Assembly: GCA_014379705.1 (NCBI GenBank)
Contig: JACMLI010000237.1
Span: 1-10,545 of the forward strand
Direction: 5' to 3'
Length of the DNA: 10,545 bases
Origin: Gemmatimonadaceae bacterium
GTDB lineage: Bacteria; Gemmatimonadota; Gemmatimonadetes; Gemmatimonadales; Gemmatimonadaceae
The notes under the pieces were generated by a model, which was not told the DNA's origin, ran no database searches, and was given only the letters and a program-made list of their open reading frames with translations. This document shows positions 1 to 6,599 of the stretch, piece after piece (the first letter of the stretch is position 1; each line of letters begins with the position of its first letter). Position numbers and translations under genes: made by a program.

Positions 1-231
1 CCCCACGTCGCGCAACGCGCGCACCAGGGTGATGGCGGCGGTGACGTCGTTCGCGTCGGTAGCGAGGCGCGCCTCGGCGGCACTGATGGCCTCTGCGTAC
101 TTGCCCGTCCGGTACAGCGGCGCCGGACTCCCGGCACTCCCGGCGGGCCGCTCCTGTCCGCACACCGCCAGCGGCGCGACGAACATCGAAAACCAGAGGA
201 GCAGGCGGACCCCGCGACGGAGGCGGCTCAT
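1..231 (-). CDS. Secreted TPR-repeat protein, N-terminal fragment (cut by window edge)
   Basis: Only the first 77 codons are present; the gene continues past the left edge. It opens with an Arg-rich, then hydrophobic segment (MSRLRRGVRLLLWFSMFV, then APLAVCGQ), a Sec signal peptide that would release the protein to the periplasm. From about residue 41 the pattern LYRTGKYAEAISAAEARL...A.I.L.RALRDVG has the spacing of a tetratricopeptide repeat (Gly-Lys-Tyr at the first turn, small residues in helix B), a protein-protein interaction fold. The ATG at 231-229 overlaps the stop codon of the preceding C13-like gene as ATGA, so translation is probably coupled. This open frame is short and would be missed by a length filter. 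The TPR call rests on one repeat, so more repeats should lie beyond the edge. The binding partner is unknown; the operon suggests the VWA and C13-like proteins. Confidence 0.7.
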   Translation of the reverse strand, partial: MSRLRRGVRLLLWFSMFVAPLAVCGQERPAGSAGSPAPLYRTGKYAEAISAAEARLATDANDVTAAITLVRALRDVG

Positions 232-1244
232 GGTTTCTTCGGCTCCAGCGCGCGGATCGCGCGGTTCTTCTCGGCCAGGGCAACGAGCAGCGGCTCGAGC
301 GCGGCCTGGTACGCGCTCTCGGTCATCTCCGAGCGCTTCGCGCGCAGGGCGTCGATTCGTCCTTCAATGACGCGCCGTTCCTCGATGAGCGCCGCGGCGC
401 GCGGGTCGGCCGCCAGCGTGGTGCCGCCTAACGGGGCCAGGTGCAGGCTCCGGGAGAGGCGGCCGTCGGGGCCCTTGTCGCTCGCGTCCGCGTGCCCGGT
501 GCCGTCGCCGTCGTCATCGAGCATGGGGTGCTCGGTCGGCAGCAGGCCACTGGTCTCGAAGCGCTTCTCGACCTCGAGCCGCGCATAGGTGAACGCCTCG
601 AGCATCGACACGCGGCCATCCTTGTCCGTGTCCCCCGCGTCGCTCGTGAGGGCCTTCACGAAGTAACCCGGGAAGTACGTCTCGTTGGCCTCGCGCGCGC
701 TCTTCGTCGCCGTGATCACCACGCGGCGCGGCCCGCTCAGGGCCTTGATGAACTCCCCGCTCGCGCTCGCCGTGTTCACGAAGATCACGGTGGCGGGCGA
801 GGGACCGAGCACCTGGGCGAACTCCCCGGCCGACATGTCGGGGCCGGGGAGGTTGATGCGCGACTCGTTCCCCTGCGAGCTGCCATGGCCCATCAGCACC
901 ACGACGAGGCGGTCTCCTTCCTTCGCCTGGCCGACCATGCGGGTCAGCGTCGCCATGATCGTTGCCTTCGACGACCGCCCGCGGATGCGACGCGCGTCGC
1001 GCGTGCTGTCCTCGGCGAGATACCACGTCATCGAATCGGGGATCGCAAAGCGCGCCGAGGCGGCCGCGACGAGGGCAGTCCCCATCTCCGTGAAGCCGTC
1101 GGCAAAGCGCTTCTCCCCGCTCACCCCCGAGACCACGAGCAGCCACGTGCGCGGCGCGCCCTGTGTGCACGCCTCGCAGGGCGGCGGGGGTGGCGTGGGC
1201 GTGGTCGCCATGGCCCAGGCAAGGGCAAGGAACGCGATCGTCAT
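228..1244 (-). CDS. Secreted C13/caspase-fold protein with Ser in place of the catalytic Cys
   Basis: 338 residues from the ATG at 1244. An in-frame start 30 bases earlier exists, but 1244 begins a proper signal peptide (MTIAFLALAWAMA), forms an ATGA overlap with the upstream VWA gene and has GGAGG 11 bases before it. A Pro-rich stretch follows with the only two cysteines (C23, C26). Next comes an alpha/beta domain in the order of legumain-like (C13, caspase clan) peptidases: a beta strand ending VVSG, then VVLMGHGS with the expected catalytic His at H120, then VIFVNTASASGEF, where legumains have ..EACESG. Ser160 sits at the nucleophile position. Residues 205-216 (DTDKDGRVSMLE) fit the 12-residue EF-hand calcium loop exactly, and 243-248 (DDDGDG) is a second acidic loop. 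Residues about 283-335 look like a helical hairpin or coiled coil. The fold is inferred from motif order. Peptidase activity is doubtful; a calcium-binding scaffold or pseudo-peptidase is more likely. Confidence 0.75.
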   Translation of the reverse strand: MTIAFLALAWAMATTPTPPPPPCEACTQGAPRTWLLVVSGVSGEKRFADGFTEMGTALVAAASARFAIPDSMTWYLAEDSTRDARRIRGRSSKATIMATLTRMVGQAKEGDRLVVVLMGHGSSQGNESRINLPGPDMSAGEFAQVLGPSPATVIFVNTASASGEFIKALSGPRRVVITATKSAREANETYFPGYFVKALTSDAGDTDKDGRVSMLEAFTYARLEVEKRFETSGLLPTEHPMLDDDGDGTGHADASDKGPDGRLSRSLHLAPLGGTTLAADPRAAALIEERRVIEGRIDALRAKRSEMTESAYQAALEPLLVALAEKNRAIRALEPKKP

Positions 1245-3529
1245 GCGAGCCCGCGCCTCCGCCGCAACACCCACTCACCGCCTAACGCGACGAGGAGGAG
1301 GATCAGCACGAGGGGCATGTCCCAGAGGTCATTCTGCTTCACGATGGTGGAGCCACTCGGGCTGTACACGATGTCGCGCGCGATGTTCGCCGCGGTCTCC
1401 GGCGTGTAATACCCGCCGCCGGTTTCGCTGGCGACCTGGCGCAGCAGCGACGAACGGAGTTCGGCGCCGAAATGCTCGTCGGCTGGCTCGGCCACGCGCA
1501 CGTAGCCGGCCCGGCTGCTCGTGGTGTCGCCCTTGGCCACGGATCGCAGCATGACTTCGTGCACCCCCGACTTGTCGGGCACGAAGCTCGCCGTGTACTC
1601 CCCGTCGTGGTCGACCATCCAGTCGAAGGCCATGCGGGACCCCGGGCCCGTCGGGCCGGCGACCTCGCCGGTGACCGACGCGCCGTTGGAGCGCAGGAAG
1701 GCCTTGTCGCTCACCATGGCCTGCACCTGCACCGCCTCACCGGGCCCCGACTCCTCGGGCACCGCCACCTCGACGCGATCGGGGACTTCGCTCACGAGCC
1801 AGCGCAGCATCTGGCGCCACAGCGTCTCGTGCGTCGAGTCGCTCACCGCGATCGTGGCGTGCATCTGCCAGAGCCAGGTGTCCTGCGCCGCCATCCCGAG
1901 CACGCGGCCGCGGCCGAAGCGCTGCACGGCCAGCAGGGGACGCGTCGAGCGGCCGTCGGCCATCTGCCCGTTGAGCAGCACCGTCGCCCCCGGCTTGGTG
2001 CGCAGCAAGGTGTTCACGGTCGTGAGTGGGGGCAGCGTATCCCACGTCGCCGCCATCACCGAGTCGTTCGCACCGATCTGCAGCGCCGGGTGCAGCGTCC
2101 CGAGCGGCGTGGGTTCCGCCTTGATCTCGTGTGCGAGCGTGTCAGGGTTGCCGAGCCCCAGCTCAAAGGGAAAGGCGTCCGACAGCGGCGTACCCGCGTA
2201 GCCCCCCTCGGTGTAGGCCGACCGACCGCCAAGGAAAAGCAGTCCCCCGCCCCGCTCACTCACGAAGTCCGAGAGCATGCGCAGCTGATCAGCGGTGAAG
2301 AAACTCGCCTCCACGCTCCCGAGCACGACCCCACGATAGGCAAACAGCTCCTCGCGGGTCGTGGGGAATCCTGTCGAGAGTTCCAGTGAATCGTCCACGC
2401 CCAACCGGAGGAACTTGTCCTTGGCAGAACGCAGTAACGCCACGAGCTGGATGTTCGGGTCGCCGTCCACGGCCCGGCGCGCAAAGGACAACTCGAAGCG
2501 CGGCTCTCCTTCGAGGTAGAGGATCTTTTCGCGCCGATCACGGACGACGAGCAGCGTGCGTCGCTCGTTGTTCTCCTTCACCATCTCCCCGGCCTGCACC
2601 GGCACGTGCACGCGAAGGAGTCGCGCGCCCGTCTCCGTCGCCGGGACGCGCACGCGCACCTGAACGGCCTCGCCGTCCTTGGGCATCAGGACGCTTGCCG
2701 ACCCGACGATGCGCCCCGAATCCTCGACCACAACGGGAAGTCGAGTGCCGCCCAGGCCACGCTGGACCACGACGACGGTGAGCAGGACCGTCGAGTTCTT
2801 GAGGACACTGCGCGGAGCATCGATGCGTGCGATCTCGACGTCGCGCTCGAAACGCGGGCTGCCGATGCCCACCGCGTACACCGGCACACCGCGCGAACGC
2901 AGCGTCAGCATCTGCTCCGTGAGACCCGTGCCCGAACCCGACGTGGTGGAGTTGTCGGCGCCATCGGACAGCACGACGATGCCGGCCAGCGGAGCCCCGG
3001 CGAGTTCGTCCTGCACGCGCAGCATCGACGTGAGGAGCCGGGTGCGCGTGCCGTCGTACGAGAGCGCGGCCGGGTCGTTGACGCGTCCCGACGAGGAAAC
3101 GCGAAAGACCCGTGTCTGGTAGCGGGGGCTGAGCGCCTTGAGGAGGCTCGAGTCCGCGGCACCGACGAGCCGGGACACGGCCTGCGAGCGCGGTTGGCCA
3201 CCGACGTCGGCGATCCGCATGCTGCGCGAGTCATCGATCAGGACGGCCACGATGTTCCGCTGCGTCACGCTCTCGGCGATGACGAGGACGGGTCGGGCCA
3301 GCGAAAATCCAAGCGCGGCGACCGCGACGAAACGGAGCACACCGAGGATTACGCGATCGCGACGCCCCAGGGACTCCGCCGAGCGCGCGTACTGCAGGAC
3401 GCCAAACGCCGCGATCGCAGCAACGAGCAGCCAGATCATCCAGACCGGAATGGGCGGGGCAAACGCCAGGCTTCCGCGGGCAAACGCGGATGGCCGGTAC
3501 TTCAGGAGGAACTCGACCAGACCCTCCAA
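1241..3529 (-). CDS. Membrane-anchored VWA protein with non-catalytic glutamine-amidotransferase-like domain
   Basis: About 762 residues. Two near-N-terminal membrane helices (about 29-47 and 59-78) are followed by a VWA domain. Its MIDAS metal site is visible as DDSRSM (D99, S101, S103) and VVLSDGADN (S188, D189). Beta-rich, CARDB-like sequence covers about 230-330. A class I glutamine-amidotransferase-like segment runs from KILYLEGEPRFE (about 335) through GVVLGSVEASFF to GGGLLFLGGRSAY (about 427-439). Another beta domain follows, and a last membrane helix (about 737-753) ends in a basic tail, RRRRGLA. This order is known from a family of VWA membrane proteins in Acidobacteria, Planctomycetes and relatives whose job is not established. 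There is no Cys in the protein, so the amidotransferase nucleophile is missing. There is no ATG nearby: TTG at 3535 and 3529 both fit, and AGGAG at 3540-3536 is correctly spaced only for 3529. It is first in a three-gene operon with ATGA overlaps. The VWA domain probably binds a protein partner at the envelope. Confidence 0.85.
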   Translation of the reverse strand: MEGLVEFLLKYRPSAFARGSLAFAPPIPVWMIWLLVAAIAAFGVLQYARSAESLGRRDRVILGVLRFVAVAALGFSLARPVLVIAESVTQRNIVAVLIDDSRSMRIADVGGQPRSQAVSRLVGAADSSLLKALSPRYQTRVFRVSSSGRVNDPAALSYDGTRTRLLTSMLRVQDELAGAPLAGIVVLSDGADNSTTSGSGTGLTEQMLTLRSRGVPVYAVGIGSPRFERDVEIARIDAPRSVLKNSTVLLTVVVVQRGLGGTRLPVVVEDSGRIVGSASVLMPKDGEAVQVRVRVPATETGARLLRVHVPVQAGEMVKENNERRTLLVVRDRREKILYLEGEPRFELSFARRAVDGDPNIQLVALLRSAKDKFLRLGVDDSLELSTGFPTTREELFAYRGVVLGSVEASFFTADQLRMLSDFVSERGGGLLFLGGRSAYTEGGYAGTPLSDAFPFELGLGNPDTLAHEIKAEPTPLGTLHPALQIGANDSVMAATWDTLPPLTTVNTLLRTKPGATVLLNGQMADGRSTRPLLAVQRFGRGRVLGMAAQDTWLWQMHATIAVSDSTHETLWRQMLRWLVSEVPDRVEVAVPEESGPGEAVQVQAMVSDKAFLRSNGASVTGEVAGPTGPGSRMAFDWMVDHDGEYTASFVPDKSGVHEVMLRSVAKGDTTSSRAGYVRVAEPADEHFGAELRSSLLRQVASETGGGYYTPETAANIARDIVYSPSGSTIVKQNDLWDMPLVLILLLVALGGEWVLRRRRGLA
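1256..1260 (-). promoter_or_regulatory. Shine-Dalgarno GGAGG of the C13-like gene
   Basis: GGAGG lies 11 bases before the ATG at 1244, inside the end of the VWA coding region. It supports 1244 over the upstream in-frame start at 1274. Confidence 0.45.
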
Positions 3530-3535
3530 ACTCAA

Positions 3536-3540
3536 CTCCT
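3536..3540 (-). promoter_or_regulatory. Shine-Dalgarno AGGAG that decides the VWA gene start
   Basis: AGGAG on the minus strand directly abuts the TTG at 3535 (0 bases, unusable) but stands 6 bases before the TTG at 3529. The second TTG is therefore the likelier start. Confidence 0.5.
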
Positions 3541-3685
3541 GCCCGGTGCGTGGAGCGTGAACTGCGACTGTCGTGAACGGTACGTCGGGACGTTCGCGTC
3601 CGCTGACTGTTCCGTCTGCAAAGTGCTCCCCGGGACCCTGGAGCGCACGGGGTGAGGGACGAGGCGAGGCAGCGGCGACGTGGAA

Positions 3686-3737
3686 CCCCCCGGAGGGGCG
3701 GGGGGAAGGCTCCCGGCCTCGTTAGGCAGCCGGGAGC
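3686..3737 (-). terminator. Tandem GC hairpins at the end of the SRPBCC gene
   Basis: Two hairpins follow each other in the minus direction. The first has perfect 9-base arms (GCTCCCGGC and GCCGGGAGC, 3709-3717 with 3729-3737) and an 11-base loop that contains the SRPBCC stop codon. The second pairs six C with six G (3700-3705 with 3686-3691) around 8 bases and is followed by TTCC. There is no real U-tract, so this may be a GC-type terminator, an mRNA-stabilising end, or only GC-rich coincidence. The remaining stretch, about 3541-3685, shows no convincing promoter for the VWA operon. Confidence 0.35.
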
Positions 3738-4195
3738 GCCGCCGCGGACAGCCGGCGCCGCACCGCCGCCTCTCGATACGAGAAGATCCGGTCGAGCTGC
3801 CGCCGCACCAACGGATGGACCAGGGACCCCAGCGGGCCAAGGGGGAGCCGATAGCGAACTTCATCTTCGATGATGGTGGCGCCGGGACCATCCGCCCGGA
3901 AGCGATGCGTGTGAATCCATTCTGCATAGGGGCCCCGAAGCTGCTCGTCCACGAACTCATGCGGGGGATTCCAGGCCGTGATGAGCGTTTGCCATCGCAT
4001 CGGGATGCCGTGCAGCCGGATGGCGTAGTCGATCAGGGCGCCAGGATGCATCGCGACGGGCAGGGGCGTTCGGATCTCGAACCCCAGTTCGGGAGGCGTG
4101 ATCGCCCCCAGGTTCTCGGCGCGAGAGAAGAACTCGAAGACCTCCGCGATCGGTCGGTCGATGCGAAGAGACGCACGCAGTACCCCGGACGCCAT
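3722..4195 (-). CDS. SRPBCC-family ligand-binding protein (COG4276-like)
   Basis: 157 residues, the full length for a single helix-grip (START/Bet v1) domain. The pattern fits the cyclase/dehydrase-like SRPBCC group: an initial strand (VLRASLRIDRPIAEVFEFFS), then ENLGAITPPELGFEI (28-41), PGALIDYAIRLHGIPMRW (51-68), a WNPPHEFVDEQLRGPYAEW block (75-93), HTHRF (95-99), DEVRYRLPLGPLG (111-123) and a long C-terminal helix LVRRQLDRIFSYREAAVRRRL. The fold binds hydrophobic ligands in a central cavity; neither ligand nor reaction can be read from the sequence. There is no signal peptide, so it is cytoplasmic. The ATG at 4195 has a weak AGG 6 bases upstream. It lies 122 bases after the helical gene at 4318 on the same strand and may share its transcript. 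Some databases name such proteins cell-division inhibitors, which I would not rely on. Confidence 0.8.
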   Translation of the reverse strand: MASGVLRASLRIDRPIAEVFEFFSRAENLGAITPPELGFEIRTPLPVAMHPGALIDYAIRLHGIPMRWQTLITAWNPPHEFVDEQLRGPYAEWIHTHRFRADGPGATIIEDEVRYRLPLGPLGSLVHPLVRRQLDRIFSYREAAVRRRLSAAALPAA

Positions 4196-4317
4196 GGGCC
4201 ACCTGGAAAGAGGAGTGCCGTCTCAACGTCGAAGCCCTCCCCATCCGTTCCGCCGGGAAGAAGAAACGCCGCACCATGGGTCGGCGCGGCGGGTGTGACG
4301 GGTCGGGACAGGAGGCG

Positions 4318-4812
4318 TTAACCCACTCGGGTTGCCGGCTCTATGTGGGCGTCGGGAGACACCTTTCGGTACGCGCTCAGGGTGTGCTGGAGCGCCAGCA
4401 GCGCCGACGCCTCGAGGTCGTACTCCATGGCAAGGTCTTTCAAGCCGGACGCCGAGGCCGTTCCGACACGGCGGGTCGACGCGTCGCTCGCGCTGTGGCG
4501 GCGCTCATAGTCGCGACTCGACTGCCACACGTTGATCGCCTTGCGGTACCACTCCTCGTCCTTGGAGGGGCCGTTCACCGGGGCCTTCTCGTAGGCATCT
4601 ATGGAGGCCTGCAGGAGGTCGTCACAGAGGCTGGCTACCTGGAGAGCCGCCTTCTGCTCCTCCTCGGACGCTCCAGCCTCTACCAGTGCCCCGTAACGCT
4701 GGCGTTGCCGCACGCATTCTGCGGCGGCCCGATACAGGCGGTCAGCCGAGGCCCGGGGGCCGGCGATGACAGGGTTGTCCGAGGTGATCGGCGTGGACTT
4801 GGAACGCGGCAT
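4318..4812 (-). CDS. Small helical protein of unknown function
   Basis: 164 residues if started at the ATG at 4812. The frame is open further upstream to 5082, but that part is Arg/Pro/Ser-rich, unlike a protein, and would run antisense into the AAA+ gene. No good Shine-Dalgarno precedes 4812. I do not recognise the family. After a polar tail (MPRSKSTPITSDNPV) it appears almost wholly alpha-helical: ASADRLYRAAAECVRQRQRY, EEEQKAALQVASLCDDLLQASIDAY and DEEWYRKAINVWQSSRDYERR, then a Ser/Ala/Thr-rich linker and GLKDLAMEYDLEASALLALQHTLSAYRKV. There is no signal peptide or membrane segment. It is divergent from the Ycf46-like AAA+ gene across 98 bases, so the two could be co-regulated. An adaptor or four-helix bundle role is possible but not shown. 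Confidence 0.6.
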   Translation of the reverse strand: MPRSKSTPITSDNPVIAGPRASADRLYRAAAECVRQRQRYGALVEAGASEEEQKAALQVASLCDDLLQASIDAYEKAPVNGPSKDEEWYRKAINVWQSSRDYERRHSASDASTRRVGTASASGLKDLAMEYDLEASALLALQHTLSAYRKVSPDAHIEPATRVG

Positions 4813-4910
4813 CGGGGCGGCACGGCGGGGTTCGGGGACGGGAAGTCTAGGTCGGTCATGGTGGCCGCGAAAGCGGTCGGCTCGCAAAGACGCCCCGAAG
4901 GAGCTCACTC
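4813..4910. promoter_or_regulatory. Divergent intergenic region between helical gene and AAA+ gene
   Basis: This 98-base gap must hold the start signals for both directions. On the minus strand TAGACT (4849-4844), with TTTCGC 17 bases upstream, resembles a weak sigma-70 promoter (4 and about 3 matches of 6). I see no comparable plus-strand promoter and no clear operator. Confidence 0.3.
4898..4903 (+). promoter_or_regulatory. Shine-Dalgarno AAGGAG of the AAA+ gene
   Basis: AAGGAG stands 7 bases before the GTG at 4911, near-ideal spacing. It fixes the GTG as the start although an ATG occurs at codon 19. Confidence 0.75.
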
Positions 4911-6485
4911 GTGACTGTGCCTTCCCGCGAGCCGTCCTTCCATGGAGAGCCAGACACCAAGGACATGGACTTCCCGGAATTCGTCGAAGAGCTCGAGCTG
5001 CTGGTCCGCTCGCGGTACGCACTGATCGTGATCGACACGTGGGAGATCGACCGCGCGACCGCGGCCGTTCGCCATGTGGCATCGCGCCTGTCCCTGCACC
5101 ACCACGAGTGGTCGCGCAGCCGTGGCATGACGCGGGGTGTCGACGCGGGCGCCCCCCTGATCAGCGACACCGCCGCCCCAATGGACGCCCTGCGCCACGT
5201 CGAACGCGAAGGGACGGGGCTCTTTCACTTTCCATTGCTCGGCAGCTACCTCGAGGACACCCAGGTCGCAGCGTGGGTCCACGAAGTCGTGGAGCGTTTC
5301 GGGGCGCGGCGCGGCGCGGTGATCATCAGTGGACGCGACGTGCGGCTCCCCGAGTCGCTCCGCCAGCACGCGATCGTGGTCCGCCTCCCGGCCCCCACCA
5401 TCGACGAATATCGGGCGCTGCTCGAGCGCGTCGTGCGCGAACACACCGCACGGATGGCAGTGCGCGTGGAACTCACGAGCGAGACCCGCGCCCGCCTGCT
5501 GCACAACCTGCTCGGGCTCTCCCTCGTGGAGGCGGAGCGGATCCTGACGCGCCTGATCATGGTGGACGGCGCGCTTACCGAGAGCGACATCCCGCGCATC
5601 GCCGACGCCAAGCGGCAGGCGGTGGAGCAGGATGGCCTGCTGGAGTACTGGGCAACGACCGACGGCTTGTCGCAGGTTGCCGGCCTCGCTGGCCTCAAGG
5701 CCTGGCTGGGCAAGCGTCGAGCGTCGGTGGAAGACCCTGAGCGGGCGACGGCCTTCGGGCTTCCCTTCCCCAAGGGCATCCTGCTCACGGGTGTTCCGGG
5801 GTGCGGCAAGAGTCTCCTGGCCAAGTCCGTGGCGCACGAGTGGCAGCTGCCGCTGCTTCGGCTCGATCCCGGGTCGCTGTTCAACAAGTACGTGGGCGAC
5901 ACGGAGAAGAACTTTCGCCGGGCGCTGGCGACGGCGGAGCGCATGGCGCCCATCGTCCTCTGGATCGACGAACTCGAAAAGGCGTTCTCGTCGACGGGGG
6001 ACCAGGACGGGGGCGTGTCACAGCGCGTGCTCGGGGGCTTCCTCTCGTGGCTGCAGGAGCGTCGAGGCGACGTGTTCGTGGTGGCGACCTGCAACGACGT
6101 CAGCGCGCTGCCGGCGGAGTTCATCCGGAAGGGCCGCTTCGATGAGGTGTTCTTCGTCGACCTGCCTAACGTCGAGGCGCGCCGGGCGGTGTTCGAGATC
6201 CACTTGCGGCGCCGCCGCCAGGACCTGCGCGCCTTCGACCTGCGGGCGCTCGCGGAGGCGGCCGTCGGCTTCTCCGGCGCCGAGATCGAGCAGGCGATCG
6301 TGTCGGGGCTCTTCGAGGCCTTCGCGCGGTCGGGGACGCTGGGGACCGACCTCGTGCTCGCAGAGATCGCCGCGACGCGTCCGCTCTCGCTCACGATGGC
6401 CGAGCGACTGGCGGCGCTTCGGGCGTGGGCCAGCGAGCGGACCGTCGACGCGGATGGCCCGGGACCGGTCCGGGCCGCCGCGTAA
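4911..6485 (+). CDS. Ycf46-like AAA+ ATPase
   Basis: 524 residues, typical for the Ycf46/COG0464 family of cyanobacteria, plastids and many heterotrophs. The N-terminal region (about 20-235) carries the family's non-ATPase domain, with FVEELELLVRSRYALIVIDTWE and a winged or helical part around ESDIPRIADAKRQAVEQDGLLEYW. The AAA+ module begins at GLAGLKAWLGKR (258-269). It has Walker A GVPGCGKS (294-301), Walker B IVLWIDELE (348-356), sensor 1 at N395 (VATCND), the RKGRFDE arginine-finger motif (406-412) and the sensor 2 motif GFSGAEIEQA (453-462), so it should hydrolyse ATP and probably forms hexamers. It is cytoplasmic, with no signal peptide or membrane segment. Ycf46 has been linked to inorganic-carbon uptake control in a cyanobacterium; the role elsewhere is unknown. 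It stands alone on the plus strand, starts at a GTG with a strong Shine-Dalgarno, and is divergent from a small helical gene. Confidence 0.92.
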   Translation: MTVPSREPSFHGEPDTKDMDFPEFVEELELLVRSRYALIVIDTWEIDRATAAVRHVASRLSLHHHEWSRSRGMTRGVDAGAPLISDTAAPMDALRHVEREGTGLFHFPLLGSYLEDTQVAAWVHEVVERFGARRGAVIISGRDVRLPESLRQHAIVVRLPAPTIDEYRALLERVVREHTARMAVRVELTSETRARLLHNLLGLSLVEAERILTRLIMVDGALTESDIPRIADAKRQAVEQDGLLEYWATTDGLSQVAGLAGLKAWLGKRRASVEDPERATAFGLPFPKGILLTGVPGCGKSLLAKSVAHEWQLPLLRLDPGSLFNKYVGDTEKNFRRALATAERMAPIVLWIDELEKAFSSTGDQDGGVSQRVLGGFLSWLQERRGDVFVVATCNDVSALPAEFIRKGRFDEVFFVDLPNVEARRAVFEIHLRRRRQDLRAFDLRALAEAAVGFSGAEIEQAIVSGLFEAFARSGTLGTDLVLAEIAATRPLSLTMAERLAALRAWASERTVDADGPGPVRAAA

Positions 6486-6503
6486 GGCAAGCGGCATCCC
6501 GTG

Positions 6504-6525
6504 TTTTGTGACGCACGTCGCAAAA
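6504..6525. promoter_or_regulatory. CRP/FNR-family-like operator
   Basis: Arms TTTTGTGACG and CGTCGCAAAA are joined by CA and give a 22-base palindrome with 9 of 10 arm positions complementary. The core reads TGTGA-N6-TCGCA flanked by T/A runs. It matches the length, half-site spacing and sequence of the classical CRP site (TGTGA-N6-TCACA) except for one base. It lies 18 bases after the AAA+ stop and 180 bases before the protease start. As an RNA hairpin it would have a 2-base loop and no U-tract, so it is a poor terminator. Confidence 0.5.
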
Positions 6526-6549
6526 GGTTCGAGAGGTGAGTAGCGATCC

Positions 6550-6578
6550 ATGACCCAAAGGGAATAGTCGAGCATATT
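6550..6578 (+). promoter_or_regulatory. Candidate sigma-70-like promoter of the protease pair
   Basis: ATGACC (6550-6555) and CATATT (6573-6578) lie 17 bases apart and each match 4 of 6 consensus bases. Transcription would begin near 6585, placing the centre of the CRP-like site near -70, a spacing known for class I CRP activation. The stretch 6541-6610 is only 47% GC in a much richer surrounding. The match is weak on its own. Confidence 0.25.
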
Positions 6579-6580
6579 CC
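6561..6580. repeat. Inverted repeat GGAATA-N8-TATTCC
   Basis: Perfect 6-base arms around GTCGAGCA give a 20-base dyad overlapping the proposed -10 element. The position suits a repressor operator. It may be chance. Confidence 0.35.
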
Positions 6581-6599
6581 TTGTGGACATAACACCAGG
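6579..6599. repeat. Inverted repeat CCTTGTG-N7-CACCAGG
   Basis: Seven-base arms with one mismatch and a GACATAA centre, directly adjoining the previous dyad and covering the proposed transcription start. This is the third dyad in 100 bases before the protease genes. Further on, 6616-6636 offers GTCGC/GCGAC arms, a possible leader stem; the rest of the leader shows nothing else. Confidence 0.3.

Noticed and set aside
441..1409. 322-codon plus-strand open frame opposite the C13-like gene
   Set aside because: Arg/His/Gly-rich translation with no domain or signal. The minus-strand gene has a signal peptide, motifs and ATGA overlaps at both ends.
4813..5082. N-terminal extension of the helical gene to 5082
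   Set aside because: The extra 90 residues are Arg/Pro/Ser-rich and would overlap the AAA+ start region; the ATG at 4812 gives a sensible protein.
6504..6525. The TTTTGTGACG/CGTCGCAAAA dyad as terminator of the AAA+ gene
   Set aside because: The loop would be 2 bases and an A-run, not a U-run, follows on the plus strand. The operator reading fits better.
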